Source: Roseiterribacter gracilis (GTDB taxonomy: Bacteria; Pseudomonadota; Alphaproteobacteria; BOG-932; Roseiterribacteraceae). Taken from it: a DNA stretch of 64,000 bases. Numbering within the stretch: the stretch's first letter is position 1; every line of letters begins with the position of its first letter. Positions 27,474 through 37,158 of this stretch are shown here, piece by piece. The position numbers were made by a program, and so were the translations under genes. The notes under the pieces were generated by a model, which saw nothing but the letters and a program-made list of their open reading frames with translations, had not been told where the DNA came from and made no database searches. The DNA is taken from contig BOPV01000001.1 of NCBI GenBank assembly GCA_018332375.1, forward strand, positions 1,550,001-1,614,000. Direction: 5' to 3'.

Positions 27474-28547
27474 ATGAACCGGGTGAAACGCACGATCTTC
27501 TGGCTGGCGGCGCTGGCGCTTCTGGCGCTGGACGCACGCGGTGCCGCCACCACCAAGCTGGTCTATTTCGACAACGACTTTATCGGGCCGGGCCAGAGCA
27601 ACCTGAACGCGCTGATCCCGTTGCTGCGTGACCCTACGGTCAAATTACTGGGCGTCGGCGTTGTCGTCGGCGACGCGTGGGTCAAAGAAGAAACCGCGCA
27701 CGCATTACGGCTGCTTGAAATCGCGGGCCGGACTGACGTGCCCGTGCTGGAGGGGGCTGCCATGCCACTCAAGCGTACGCAGGCGGAGATGCGCGACTGG
27801 GAAGCGCGCTACGGTCGCTTCGTGTGGAAGGGCGCGTGGAATGCGCCGCGCGAAGGCCGAACGTACCATCCCGACGATCCCGACTTGATCCCGCCCTCGC
27901 CCGCCGGCGCGCCGACGACGAAAGCAGCGCGCGAAGATGCCGTGTCGTTCCTGGTTCGCAGCGTGCGTGAACACCCAGGCGAGGTGACGATCATTGCCTG
28001 CGGCCCGCTGACCAACATCGCGCTGGCGCTGCGCAGCGCGCCCGACGTCGCACAGCTCGCCAAAGAAATCGTGATTCAGGGCGGTTATGTTGACACGCAG
28101 ATGGCCCGCGCGACGGGCCATGCCGACTATGCCGTCGACTTCAATTTCATCTTCGACCCTGAAGCCGCGCACGAAGTACTGACGGCGCCGTGGCAGCGCA
28201 TCACCATGGTCGGCGACTTCGCCAACGACGTGCCGATGACCACCGACTATATCGATGCGATCAAAAGATCTGGCAGCCCGGTCGCTGCCTATGTCGCCGC
28301 CTATGCACGCCGCGACCAGCCGATGTGGGATGAGATCGCGGTTGCGGTCGCACTCGATCGCAGCCTGGTGAAGCGCGAGACCTTGCTGCGCATGGACGTC
28401 GATATCAGCGGCGGGCCCGGCTATGGCGAAACGCGTGTGTGGCGTGAAGAACTTGCGCCCGGCAAAGGCGAGCAGACGGTGCACATGGTGCGCGCGATCG
28501 ACGTGCCGCGCTTTCTCGCCGGGTTCGCGCGGCACGCATCGCAGTGA
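27474..28547 (+). CDS. Exported nucleoside hydrolase-like protein
   Basis: The 357-residue protein has a signal peptide (about 1-25) and an IU-nucleoside hydrolase fold: VVGDAWVKEETAHALRLLE, VTIIACGPLTNIALAL, and MWDEIAVAVALDRSL. The family frees bases from ribonucleosides. The usual calcium-binding start DxDxGxDD reads DNDFIGPGQSN here (Asp33, Asp35), so the DD pair is missing and activity is uncertain. A periplasmic enzyme could supply purine and pyrimidine bases to the catabolic genes around it. GAGGG precedes the ATG at 27474. Confidence 0.75.
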   Translation: MNRVKRTIFWLAALALLALDARGAATTKLVYFDNDFIGPGQSNLNALIPLLRDPTVKLLGVGVVVGDAWVKEETAHALRLLEIAGRTDVPVLEGAAMPLKRTQAEMRDWEARYGRFVWKGAWNAPREGRTYHPDDPDLIPPSPAGAPTTKAAREDAVSFLVRSVREHPGEVTIIACGPLTNIALALRSAPDVAQLAKEIVIQGGYVDTQMARATGHADYAVDFNFIFDPEAAHEVLTAPWQRITMVGDFANDVPMTTDYIDAIKRSGSPVAAYVAAYARRDQPMWDEIAVAVALDRSLVKRETLLRMDVDISGGPGYGETRVWREELAPGKGEQTVHMVRAIDVPRFLAGFARHASQ

Positions 28548-28554
28548 TCGGGCG

Positions 28555-28869
28555 TTATTTGGGAAGCTGGTCCAATCGACGACTGATCGCACACATGACG
28601 AAGTCGATTTCTTGTTGCGGATGCTCCGCCGTGGCTGGGGGCGGCGAGGCCTTCCTTTTCGTCAAGTCTTCCCTCGGCATGTTCGCGATATTGGTCAGGT
28701 AGCGATCAAGAAATGAGTCGTCGCCACCGCGTTCGCGCGCGAACTTCGCGACGGCAGCGCGTTGCGTCGCGCAGGCGCGGTTTATGTCGACGATCGGATC
28801 CGCTGGCGTCGCAGCAGAGGCGTTACTCGCAAGACAGGCCGCAGCCAAAGCCATCGCAATTGCACGCAT
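28555..28869 (-). CDS. Small secreted protein of unknown function
   Basis: The 104-residue precursor starts MRAIAMALAAACLASNASA and is cut near ASA-A. The mature part is helical and charged, with two cysteines (ACATQ and VMCAIS) that may form a disulfide. GGGAGGAAAAC upstream of the ATG at 28869 is a very strong ribosome binding site, so expression is probably real. I do not recognise a family. It is convergent with the nucleoside hydrolase gene. Confidence 0.6.
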   Translation of the reverse strand: MRAIAMALAAACLASNASAATPADPIVDINRACATQRAAVAKFARERGGDDSFLDRYLTNIANMPREDLTKRKASPPPATAEHPQQEIDFVMCAISRRLDQLPK

Positions 28870-28964
28870 GTTTTCCTCCCGAAACGAGCTGTACAATCGT
28901 AGCAGCTTTCGGTCGGCGCAGACTCGCGAAATCCAGACGAAGCTTGGTAAAGACGGCGCGCGGA

Positions 28965-30119
28965 TTAGGGCACTGCACGCAAGAGTGCGCGTTCGGCCGC
29001 GGTCATCTCGGTTAGATTGCCGGGCGGCATGGCGCGCGACAGACCCGCCTGCGCGCGAACCTCAGACAGGTGCCGCACGATCTCGGCTTCGCTGTCGAGA
29101 CGCACGCCGCGCGGGGCGTGCGCCAGGCCCGGCCAGACTGGTTGCGCCGCATGGCACATGGCGCAGCGCGTCTGCACCGTCTCCACCAGCTGCGTGCGCG
29201 TCGGCGGCAAGGATGCAGCTTGCGCGTCGTCGCGCGGTGCACCGGCCAGGCTCAGCGCCACGATCGCAACGCCGCACGCGGCGGCAACCGCCCAGCACCA
29301 CCACGGCTCTTTGCGGCCGGCATGCATTTCGTTGAAGAAATGCCGGATGGCAGCACCCGCGATCAGCAGGAGCGCGATGATGACCCAGTTGAACTGCGTC
29401 GCGAAGGCCAGCGGATTGTGGTTGCTGAGCATCAGGAACACGACCGGTAAGGTCAGGTAGTTGTTGTGCAACGACCGTTGCTTCGACCGTTTGCCGAGAT
29501 AAGCTGGCGGCGTTTCGCCCTTGAGCAGCATCGCAACTGCTTTTTTCTGGTTCGGGATGATCACCAGAAACACGTTGGCGCTCATCCAGGTCGCGATGGT
29601 CGCGCCGATTTGCATGAACGCGCCGCGGCCGCTGAAGACATGCGTATAGAAATACGCAGCGAGCACCAGCAACACGAACAGAACCACGATCAGACGCCGG
29701 TCGCTGCGTCCGATGTCAGAGGTGCAGATACTGTCATAGAGAAACCAGCCGATCGCCAAACCGGCGAGGCTGACGCCGATCGCCTGCCACGGCGTCAACA
29801 AGTCGGTCGCGGGATCGATCAGGAACAGGCTGGCCGATCCGTAATAGAGCGTCGCGAGCAAAAAGAATCCGGTGATCCAGGTCGAATAGGATTCCCATTT
29901 GAACCAGGTCAGATGCTCGGGCAGCTCGGGCGGCGCCACGAGATATTTCTTCATGCGGTAGAAGCCACCGCCATGCACCTGCCAGGCTTCGCCGTCTTTC
30001 AGGCTGGCGTCGAGCGCGATGAAATAAAACGACGAGCCGATCCAGGCGATTGCGACGACCACATGCAGCCAGCGCAGGCCGAAGGTCAGCCATTCAAGAA
30101 GCGGAAGCGCAAACTCCAT
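28965..30119 (-). CDS. puuD: Urate hydroxylase PuuD, membrane protein with C-terminal cytochrome c
   Basis: The 384-residue protein oxidises urate to 5-hydroxyisourate. It begins LPLLEWLTFGLRWLHVVVAIAWIGSSFYF and has about eight helices with family motifs GGGFYRMKKYLVAPPELP and NNYLTLPVVFLMLSNH. The last 70 residues are a cytochrome c domain with CAMCH near residue 319 and a Met in AMPPGN as the likely second haem ligand. Electrons should go to the respiratory chain instead of making peroxide. The ATG at 30119 overlaps the xdhC stop. Confidence 0.93.
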   Translation of the reverse strand: MEFALPLLEWLTFGLRWLHVVVAIAWIGSSFYFIALDASLKDGEAWQVHGGGFYRMKKYLVAPPELPEHLTWFKWESYSTWITGFFLLATLYYGSASLFLIDPATDLLTPWQAIGVSLAGLAIGWFLYDSICTSDIGRSDRRLIVVLFVLLVLAAYFYTHVFSGRGAFMQIGATIATWMSANVFLVIIPNQKKAVAMLLKGETPPAYLGKRSKQRSLHNNYLTLPVVFLMLSNHNPLAFATQFNWVIIALLLIAGAAIRHFFNEMHAGRKEPWWCWAVAAACGVAIVALSLAGAPRDDAQAASLPPTRTQLVETVQTRCAMCHAAQPVWPGLAHAPRGVRLDSEAEIVRHLSEVRAQAGLSRAMPPGNLTEMTAAERALLRAVP

Positions 30120-30976
30120 CAGGTACCGCACCCCGTCACTTCGCAGATATCTTCAACGTCAGAGGGTTCGAGTTCGCCCGCCAGCGCGCGCACCAGCTCG
30201 GCTGCGGTCAGCGCTGCAATCATCGGCGGACGTTTGTCGATCTTGGTCGTGCCGCCGAGCGGGCATGTGAGCTGGTCGAGCAAGGCTGCGTCGCCGCCTT
30301 CGCGTTCGAACCAGCGCCGGAAGCGCACGCGCTTGGTGTCCGACCCGATCATGCCGACATAGGCGCAGTCGCCACGCCGCAGCGCCGCGTCGACAATGTC
30401 GAAATCTTGCGCATGGCCGTGCGTCACCGCCACGATCGCCGCACCCGACGGCGCGTCATCGACCAGCAGCCAGGGCTTGTCCGACACGATGCGCGTCGCG
30501 TTGGGCGGAATCACGTCGGGAAATTCATGCGCGCGCTCGTCGATCCAGCGCACGTCGAACGGCAGCAACGACAGTGCCTGCGCCAGCGCGCGGCCGACAT
30601 GGCCGGCACCGAACAACAGCACGCACGGGCGGCGCGCCTGTTCGTTGCGCTCGATCGCTTCGAGCGTGGTCAGCGTCGCGGCTGCAGCGCGTTCGAGCTT
30701 CAGCACCATGCGCCCGCCGCAACATTGGTCGAGCACCGGCCCCAGCGCGAGGTCGAGCGTCTGTTCGCTCGCCCCTGCACGCAGCAGCGCGCGCGACGCC
30801 TGGATCGCTTCATGCTCCAGCCGCCCGCCGCCGATCGTGCCGACAATCGCACCGGCATCGACCAGCATCACCGCGTCGCCGTCGCGCGGCGTCGAGCCCA
30901 ATGCCTGTTCGACCGTGACCAGCACAGTCGGAATGTTGCGCGCCAGCCGGTCGCGCAAGGCGGCCGACAAAGTCAC
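30119..30976 (-). CDS. xdhC: Xanthine dehydrogenase accessory protein XdhC
   Basis: The 285-residue chaperone has an N-terminal XdhC/CoxI domain (GSTPRDGDAVMLVD, TIGGGRLEHEAI, CCGGRMVL) and a C-terminal Rossmann domain (PCVLLFGAGHVGRALAQAL; THGHAQDFDIV; YVGMIGSDTKRVRF). XdhC binds molybdenum cofactor, promotes its sulfuration and inserts it into XdhB. The GTG at 30976 overlaps the xdhB stop by 4 nt; a much longer frame upstream lies antisense-like within xdhB and is rejected. Confidence 0.93.
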   Translation of the reverse strand: MTLSAALRDRLARNIPTVLVTVEQALGSTPRDGDAVMLVDAGAIVGTIGGGRLEHEAIQASRALLRAGASEQTLDLALGPVLDQCCGGRMVLKLERAAAATLTTLEAIERNEQARRPCVLLFGAGHVGRALAQALSLLPFDVRWIDERAHEFPDVIPPNATRIVSDKPWLLVDDAPSGAAIVAVTHGHAQDFDIVDAALRRGDCAYVGMIGSDTKRVRFRRWFEREGGDAALLDQLTCPLGGTTKIDKRPPMIAALTAAELVRALAGELEPSDVEDICEVTGCGT

Positions 30977-33291
30977 GGCTTGATCCGTTCGATCGCGTTC
31001 AGAATCGCCTCGGGTGTCGCAGGCGGATCGAGACGCGGGCAGGTCTTGTAGTCGGCGACGCTGGCGACTGCGTCCGAGATTGCGTGCAGCGCCGACATGG
31101 CCAGCATCAACGGCGGCTCGCCCACCGCTTTTGAGCGATAGATCGTTTCTTCGCGGTTGGGCCGGTCGAGCAGATGCACGCGAAAATCGCGCGGCCGGTC
31201 GCTGCAGGCGGGGATCTTGTAGGTGCTGGGCGCGTGCGTGCGCAGCCGTCCCTGCTTGTCCCACACCAGCTCTTCGGTGGTGAGCCAGCCCATTCCCTGC
31301 ACGAAGCCGCCTTCGATCTGGCCGATATCGATGGCTGGATTCAGCGAGCGTCCGGCATCGTGTAGAATGTCGGTGCGCAGAATGCGGTTCTCGCCGGTCA
31401 GCAGATCGACGGCTGCTTCCGACACGGCCGCGCCGTACGCGAAATAGAAGAACGGATCGCCTTTGCCTTCGCTGCGATTCCAGTGAATGCGCGGCGTACG
31501 ATAGAAGCCGGTCGCCGACAGTTGCACGCGCGCCTGATAGGCCTGTTCGACCACGACCGCGAACGGGATCGCTTCGCCGCCGACGCGGATGAAGCCGGGT
31601 TCGAACGTCACGCTGTCGGGCGGCACCTGCGAGCGTTCGGCGGCGAATTCTGCCAGGCGCGTGCGCACCGCAAGCGCTGCATTGCGTGCCGCCATGCCGT
31701 TCAGATCGGCGCCCGACGACGCCGCCGTCGCCGAGGTGTTCGGAATTTTGCCGGTCGAGGTCGGCGCCAGGCGGATCTGCGCGGGATCGATCTGCAACGT
31801 CTCGGCGACGATCTGCAGAATTTTGACGTGCAGCCCCTGCCCCATTTCGGTGCCGCCGTGATTCAGCTGCACCGACCCGTCGCGATAGACATGCAACAAC
31901 GCGCCGGCCTGGTTGTACGGCGTGTGCGTGAAGGAGATGCCGAATTTGACCGGCGTCAGCGCGATGCCGCGGCGGATGGTTTTGCTGCGCGCATTGAAGT
32001 CGCGGATCGCAGCGCGGCGCGCCTGATAGTCCGAGCGTGTTTCCAGCTCATCAATGAGTCCGGGCAACAGGTCGTCGCGCAAGGTCTGGTGGTATGGCGT
32101 CACGTTGCGCTCGGTCGCGCCGTAGAGATTGCGCTTGCGCACCTCCAACGGATCAAGACCCAGCGCATAGGCGATCTCTTCGATAACGCGCTCGGCGCCG
32201 AGCATGCCTTGCGGACCGCCGAAGCCGCGAAAGGCGGTGTTCGATTGCGTATGCGTGCGCAGCGGCAAGGACGACGCTTCGACATGCGGATAGAAATAAG
32301 CGTTGTCGCAATGAAACAGCGCGCGGTCGGTGACCGGGCCCGACAGGTCGGCGGAAAAACCGGCGCGCGCGGCATAGTCGAATTCGACGCCGAGAATCTG
32401 GCCCTGCTCGTCGAACCCAACCTGAAAGCCGATGTCGAAATCGTGCCGCTTGCCAGTGATGACCATGTCGTCGTCACGGTCAGGACGGATTTTCGCGGGA
32501 CGTCCGGTCAGACGCGCAACCAAGCCTGCGGCCGCAGCAAATCCGTTCGCTTGCGTCTCCTTGCCGCCAAAGCCGCCGCCCATGCGGCGCAGCTCGACCG
32601 TTGCCGTGTGATTGGCCTGGCCCAGCACGCGCGCAATGACGTGTTGCACTTCGGTCGGATGCTGGGTCGAGCAATGGACCAGCACGTCGCCGTCCTCGCC
32701 CGGCAGTGCCAGCGCGACCTGGCCTTCGAGATAGAAATGCTCTTGCCCGCCGACGCGCATGCGGCTTGCCAATTTGCGCGGCGCCTGCGCGATGGCGCGT
32801 TGCGGATCGCCGCGGCGTAAGGTCAGCGGCGTGCAGACCAGGTCGCGTTTGGCGCGCGCCGCATCGATGTCGAGAATGGCGGGCAATTCGCCGTAGCGGA
32901 TGCGGCCTAGTTTGGCGGCCCGGCGCGCCGCATCGCGCGTTGTCGCGGCGACCAGGAAAATCGGTTGGCCGACATAAAGAACGCGATCGGCGGCAAGCAA
33001 CGGCTCGTCGCCAAGCCCCATGGCGCCGACATCGTTGTCGCCAGGAATGTCGGCGGCAGTGAAAACCTGCACGACGCCAGGGGCCGCACGGACCGCGTCG
33101 AGATCGATCCCATCCAACGTCGCGTGCGGCTTGGACGACAGGCCGAAACAGAGATGCAGCAGCCCGGCCGGTTCGGCCATGTCGTCGACATAGCGCGCCT
33201 CGCCCGCCACATGTTTGTGCGCGCTGTCATGCACCGCCGGCTTGGCGACATAGACGGTTGTTTCGTCAGACGATTGCATGGACATACGCAT
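30973..33291 (-). CDS. xdhB: Xanthine dehydrogenase molybdenum-binding subunit XdhB
   Basis: The 772-residue large subunit oxidises hypoxanthine and xanthine to urate. Motifs include HDSAHKHVAGEARYVDD at the start, GGGFGGKETQ near residue 245, GFGGPQGM (about 355), HGGTEMGQGLH (about 480), and the catalytic Glu in KAVGEPPLMLA near residue 735. Three ATGs are possible: 33291, 33285 and 33279, with 26, 20 and 14 nt overlap with xdhA. The longest is listed, and the true start is uncertain by four residues. Confidence 0.94.
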   Translation of the reverse strand: MRMSMQSSDETTVYVAKPAVHDSAHKHVAGEARYVDDMAEPAGLLHLCFGLSSKPHATLDGIDLDAVRAAPGVVQVFTAADIPGDNDVGAMGLGDEPLLAADRVLYVGQPIFLVAATTRDAARRAAKLGRIRYGELPAILDIDAARAKRDLVCTPLTLRRGDPQRAIAQAPRKLASRMRVGGQEHFYLEGQVALALPGEDGDVLVHCSTQHPTEVQHVIARVLGQANHTATVELRRMGGGFGGKETQANGFAAAAGLVARLTGRPAKIRPDRDDDMVITGKRHDFDIGFQVGFDEQGQILGVEFDYAARAGFSADLSGPVTDRALFHCDNAYFYPHVEASSLPLRTHTQSNTAFRGFGGPQGMLGAERVIEEIAYALGLDPLEVRKRNLYGATERNVTPYHQTLRDDLLPGLIDELETRSDYQARRAAIRDFNARSKTIRRGIALTPVKFGISFTHTPYNQAGALLHVYRDGSVQLNHGGTEMGQGLHVKILQIVAETLQIDPAQIRLAPTSTGKIPNTSATAASSGADLNGMAARNAALAVRTRLAEFAAERSQVPPDSVTFEPGFIRVGGEAIPFAVVVEQAYQARVQLSATGFYRTPRIHWNRSEGKGDPFFYFAYGAAVSEAAVDLLTGENRILRTDILHDAGRSLNPAIDIGQIEGGFVQGMGWLTTEELVWDKQGRLRTHAPSTYKIPACSDRPRDFRVHLLDRPNREETIYRSKAVGEPPLMLAMSALHAISDAVASVADYKTCPRLDPPATPEAILNAIERIKP

Positions 33292-34723
33292 CGGGTTCGA
33301 GACGCGTTGCAGTCTCGCCCGCCAGTTCGCGATAGAATTTCAGCAGCAGATTGCGCGCAACGCGCGTGCGGTACGACGCCGATGCGCGGTGATCGTCAAT
33401 CGGCGAGAAATCCTGATCCAACGCCAACATCGCAGCTTCGAAGGCGGCTTCGTTGAACGACCGCCCCTGCAGCGCAGCTTCGGCGCGCGCGGCGCGGCGC
33501 GGCACGCCGTCCATGCCGCCGAAGGCCAGGCGCGGTTCCAGGATCGCGCCGTCGACCAGTTCAAAGCGTAGCGCGGCACAGACCGACGAAATGTCCTGGT
33601 CAAACCGCTTGCCGATCTTGGCGGCCGCGTAGCGCGTGGTTGCAGCGGGCAGCGGCACGCGGATGGTTTCGATGAATTCACCCGGCCAGCGCTGCTGCGT
33701 GCCGTAAGCGACGAAGAATTCTTCGATCGGCAACGCGCGACGTTCGTCGCCACGGCGCAACACCAACTCGGCGCCCAGTGCAATCAGCGCCGGCGATCCG
33801 TCGCCGATTGGCGATCCGTTCGCGACATTGCCCGCCAAGGTGCCGACGCTGCGCACTTGCGCGCCGCCGATGCGGCGGATCAGCCGCGCGAAGTCGGGAT
33901 AGAGACCGTCGAAGATCGGCTCAATGTCGGCATAGGTGACGGCAGCGCCAATTTCGATCGTGTTGTCGACCTGCTCGACCCGGCGCAGCGCATCGATCGC
34001 GCCGACATAGATCAGATGCGGCAGGTCACGCGTCAGCTTGGTCGCCCACAGCCCGACATCGGTTGCGCCCGCGACCAGCCGTGCATCTGGAAAGGCCAGG
34101 AACAACGACGCCAGCTCGTCGGTGGTGCGCGGCGAATCCCAGCGCGCACCGTCGCGACGGAACGACAGCGACGTGCCGTCATCCAGCGCGCGCAGCTTCG
34201 CGACGATGGTTTCGTCGAGCCGCATATGGGCGGGTTCGGGTTGGGCCGCCATGGCGGCTGCAACGATCGGCGCGTAGCCGGTGCAGCGACATAGATTGCC
34301 CGCCAGCGCGCGGTCGATCTCGCCTTCGGTCGGTTGCGGGTTGGTGCGTTTCAACGCCGCCAGCGACATGACGAAGCCCGGCGTACAGAAACCGCATTGC
34401 GAGCCGTGGTGCTCGACCATCGCGCGCTGCACCGGATGCGCGCCGCCGAGATCTTCGACGGTTTCCAGCTGCAGCCCATCGATCGAAGCGAGAAAGCGAA
34501 TACAGGCATTGACCGGTTCGCTGACCAGATTGCCGTCTTCGATCCGTCCGACCAGCACCGTACAGGCACCGCAATCGCCTTCGGCGCAGCCTTCTTTGGT
34601 GCCGGTGCGCCGCGCTGTGTCGCGCAGCCACGACAGGATCGTCGTGGTCGGCGTCGCGTCGCGCACGATGCAGACTTCGCCGCCAAGCAGGAAACGGATC
34701 TCCTGTCTGCTTGCCTGGGGCAT
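33266..34723 (-). CDS. xdhA: Xanthine dehydrogenase FeS/FAD subunit XdhA
   Basis: The 485-residue small subunit carries electrons from XdhB to NAD. Two 2Fe-2S clusters are bound by EGCAEGDCGACTVLVG (about 44-59) and by CGFCTPGFVMSL plus NLCRCTGYAPI (about 110-155). A CO-dehydrogenase-type FAD domain follows, with LVAGATDVGLW and GTLAGNVANGSPIGDG, then a C-terminal cap. It starts 3 nt after the uraH stop. The order uraH-xdhA-xdhB-xdhC-puuD places three successive purine steps in one leftward operon. Confidence 0.95.
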   Translation of the reverse strand: MPQASRQEIRFLLGGEVCIVRDATPTTTILSWLRDTARRTGTKEGCAEGDCGACTVLVGRIEDGNLVSEPVNACIRFLASIDGLQLETVEDLGGAHPVQRAMVEHHGSQCGFCTPGFVMSLAALKRTNPQPTEGEIDRALAGNLCRCTGYAPIVAAAMAAQPEPAHMRLDETIVAKLRALDDGTSLSFRRDGARWDSPRTTDELASLFLAFPDARLVAGATDVGLWATKLTRDLPHLIYVGAIDALRRVEQVDNTIEIGAAVTYADIEPIFDGLYPDFARLIRRIGGAQVRSVGTLAGNVANGSPIGDGSPALIALGAELVLRRGDERRALPIEEFFVAYGTQQRWPGEFIETIRVPLPAATTRYAAAKIGKRFDQDISSVCAALRFELVDGAILEPRLAFGGMDGVPRRAARAEAALQGRSFNEAAFEAAMLALDQDFSPIDDHRASASYRTRVARNLLLKFYRELAGETATRLEPDAYVHAIV

Positions 34724-34726
34724 TTG

Positions 34727-35086
34727 TCAGCTTCCCCGGTAGGTCGAATACCCGTAGGGCGAAACCAGCAAGGGCACGTGATAGTGCTGCGCGCCGGCGG
34801 TGCCGAAGCGAACCGGCACGTCGTCGAGAAAGCGCGGCTCGGCGCCAAGCCCGGCAGCGGCGAAATACTCGCCGACCGAAAACACGATCTCGTACTCGCC
34901 CGCCGGCATCTCCGGCAGCAACGGCACGACACGACCGTCCTGGTTGGTGACCGCGTCGGCGATCAGATGCTGGTGATCACCATGTTGGACGTAGACGCGC
35001 ACGCGCATGCCCGCCGCAGGACAGCCCTGGGCCGTGTCCAACACGTGTGTGGTGAGTTTTCCGAATTTGATGCCAGTCTCGGCCAA
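34727..35086 (-). CDS. uraH: 5-hydroxyisourate hydrolase
   Basis: The 119-residue transthyretin-related protein hydrolyses the unstable PuuD product 5-hydroxyisourate to OHCU. It shows [18 protein letters not shown] at the start, [19 protein letters not shown] at the end with the defining YRGS tetrapeptide, and no signal peptide. The start codon is TTG at 35086, supported by a strong GGAGGAAA site 4 nt upstream, and no ATG fits the family. It leads the operon that continues into xdhABC and puuD. Confidence 0.94.
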   Translation of the reverse strand: MAETGIKFGKLTTHVLDTAQGCPAAGMRVRVYVQHGDHQHLIADAVTNQDGRVVPLLPEMPAGEYEIVFSVGEYFAAAGLGAEPRFLDDVPVRFGTAGAQHYHVPLLVSPYGYSTYRGS

Positions 35087-35160
35087 GAATTTCCTCCGTC
35101 GCGATCGGCGGAAGCTTTCTCCGATGCGCAGTGGGCTAGGCTTCGCCTATCCTCACCGTC

Positions 35161-35691
35161 ATGTCGACAAAACAAGCTGCTCAGACGCCGAGTTCGATGG
35201 ACCGTGACACCTTCGTCGCGCGCTTCGCAAGCGTGTTCGAACATTCGCCCTGGATCGCGCAACGCGCGTGGGAACAGGGAATCGGGCCGGACCAAGACAA
35301 TCCCGACGGGCTGCATGCGGCGCTTTGCGCGGTCCTGGCAAAAGCTGACCGATCGGCCAAGATCCGTCTGGTCCAGGCCCATCCGGATTTGGCTGGAAAA
35401 TTGGCAATCGAGGGCGGGCTGACGCAGGAATCGCGCGCTGAACAGGCAAGTGCCGGCCTGGACCAATGCAGTCCGGATGAGTTCGCCCGCTTCCAGACCC
35501 TGAATGCGACCTACACCAAGCGCTTTGGATTTCCCTTCGTGATCGCGGTGCGCGGCCTGTCGCGAGCGCAGATTCTCGCGGCTTTCGAGCAACGCGTCGG
35601 CAACGACCCCGACCAGGAGCTGGCCACGGCGCTGGTTCAGATCGAGCGGATTGCCCTGCTACGCATCCGGGATCTGTTCGCGGCCGCTTAA
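35161..35691 (+). CDS. uraD: OHCU decarboxylase
   Basis: The 176-residue all-helical enzyme decarboxylates 2-oxo-4-hydroxy-4-carboxy-5-ureidoimidazoline to (S)-allantoin. Key motifs are QAHPDLAGK with catalytic His74, LTQESRAEQASAGL, and NATYTKRFGFPFVIAVRG. It is divergent from uraH across a 74-nt spacer and lies 30 nt upstream of ureD in the same direction, so it may be the first gene of the urease transcript. An internal ATG (codon 13) would give a shorter form. Confidence 0.93.
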   Translation: MSTKQAAQTPSSMDRDTFVARFASVFEHSPWIAQRAWEQGIGPDQDNPDGLHAALCAVLAKADRSAKIRLVQAHPDLAGKLAIEGGLTQESRAEQASAGLDQCSPDEFARFQTLNATYTKRFGFPFVIAVRGLSRAQILAAFEQRVGNDPDQELATALVQIERIALLRIRDLFAAA

Positions 35692-35721
35692 GCCGGCACG
35701 CGCATTGCGAAGCAGCCGCAC

Positions 35722-36561
35722 ATGCGTGCGGTTGCTCTCGATCTTCCGGCCACCCCAGTACGGCTACAGCGAGCCGATGGCGCCGCCTGTCTGCGCTTCG
35801 CGCGGCGCGGCCCCAGCAGCGCGCTGGCCGACCTCTATCAGCGCGCGCCGTGCCGCGTTCTCTTCCCCCACCCGCCCGCACACGAGCCGCCGCAAGCGGT
35901 GCTGGTCACCACGACCGGCGGCCTAACGGGCGGCGACCGGTTGCGCGTCGACGTTGCGGTCGATGCCGGCGCGGCTGCGACGGTCACGACGCAGGCAGCC
36001 GAGAAACTCTATCGCTCCGCCGGTGGCGACGCCGAGATCGACATCTCCATCAGCGTCCAGCGCGGCGGCTGGGCCGAGTGGCTGATGCAGGAAACGATCC
36101 TGTTCGACGGGGCGCGGCTGCAGCGGAAAACGCAGATCGACGTCGCCGAGGGTGCGCGCCTGCTGGCAGTCGAAAGCCTCGTCTTCGGGCGCAGCGCGAT
36201 GGGCGAGAGCTTCACGCGCGGCACAGTGTTCGATTCCTGGCGCCTGCGCCGTGACGGAAAGCTGCGCTGGGCCGACGCACAACGGTTCGACGCCGCCGAT
36301 ACGCAACTGCGCTTTTCCTACCAAGGCGCCGCAGCGGCAGCGACCTTGCTCTATGTCGGTGCCGACGCGCCGTCGCGCCTGGCGCTGGTGCGCGACACGC
36401 TGGACGGCGACGGCGGTGCGACCGTGATGGACGAGCTGTTGCTGGTGCGCGCGATTGCGGACGACGCGACGTCGTTGCGCGCAACCGTGGCGAGGCTGGT
36501 TGCCGCGTTGCGCGGTGCAGCCGGATTTGCGGCGACGGTCCCGCGCGTCTGGCAGTGCTGA
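35722..36561 (+). CDS. ureD: Urease accessory protein UreD
   Basis: The 279-residue scaffold binds apo-urease with UreF and UreG during nickel insertion. Typical sequence includes [54 protein letters not shown], and [16 protein letters not shown]. UreD is always present with the catalytic genes in non-Bacillus bacteria, and here it heads ureABCEFG. Rightward direction and close spacing after uraD link purine breakdown with urea use. Confidence 0.94.
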   Translation: MRAVALDLPATPVRLQRADGAACLRFARRGPSSALADLYQRAPCRVLFPHPPAHEPPQAVLVTTTGGLTGGDRLRVDVAVDAGAAATVTTQAAEKLYRSAGGDAEIDISISVQRGGWAEWLMQETILFDGARLQRKTQIDVAEGARLLAVESLVFGRSAMGESFTRGTVFDSWRLRRDGKLRWADAQRFDAADTQLRFSYQGAAAAATLLYVGADAPSRLALVRDTLDGDGGATVMDELLLVRAIADDATSLRATVARLVAALRGAAGFAATVPRVWQC

Positions 36562-36565
36562 CGCG

Positions 36566-36868
36566 ATGCATCTCACCAACCGCGAGAAAGACAAGCTGCT
36601 GGTCGCAATGGCAGCGCAGGTTGCACGCCGCCGCCTCGAACGCGGCGTCAAGCTCAACCATCCCGAAGCGATCGCGCTGATCACCGACATGGTGGTCGAA
36701 GGCGCGCGCGACGGCAAAAGCGTGGCGCAACTGATGCAGGACGGCGCCAAGGTGCTGACGCGGGCGCAGGTGATGGACGGCATCGCCGAGATGATCCACG
36801 AGATTCAGGTCGAAGCGACCTTCCCCGACGGCACTAAGCTGGTGACCGTGCACGAGCCGATTCGATGA
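36566..36868 (+). CDS. ureA: Urease subunit gamma
   Basis: The 100-residue UreA ([54 protein letters not shown]) has full family length. It packs with UreB and UreC in the trimeric urease that hydrolyses urea to ammonia and carbamate. It lies 4 nt after ureD and overlaps ureB by 4 nt. The three subunits are separate genes, as usual in alphaproteobacteria. Confidence 0.97.
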   Translation: MHLTNREKDKLLVAMAAQVARRRLERGVKLNHPEAIALITDMVVEGARDGKSVAQLMQDGAKVLTRAQVMDGIAEMIHEIQVEATFPDGTKLVTVHEPIR

Positions 36869-37158
36869 TCCCGGGCGAGATCCTCACCGACGATGGCGAC
36901 ATCGAGCTCAATGCCGGTCGCGCGACGATCGAATTGACCGTCGCCAATAGCGGCGACCGGCCGGTGCAGGTCGGGTCGCACTATCATTTCGCCGAAACCA
37001 ATCCAGCGCTGCGCTTCGATCGCGCCGCGGCGCATGGGATGCGGCTCGATATTCCAGCCGGCACGGCGGTGCGGTTCGAACCGGGACAGACGCGCGACGT
37101 GCGCCTGGTCGCCTATGCAGGCACGCGCACCATCATCGGGTTTCGCAGCGAAGCATGA
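36865..37158 (+). CDS. ureB: Urease subunit beta
   Basis: The 97-residue UreB has the expected [19 protein letters not shown] start, [18 protein letters not shown] in the middle, and a short end at GFRSEA. It is a structural subunit without catalytic residues. ATGA overlaps join it to ureA and ureC. Confidence 0.97.
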   Translation: MIPGEILTDDGDIELNAGRATIELTVANSGDRPVQVGSHYHFAETNPALRFDRAAAHGMRLDIPAGTAVRFEPGQTRDVRLVAYAGTRTIIGFRSEA

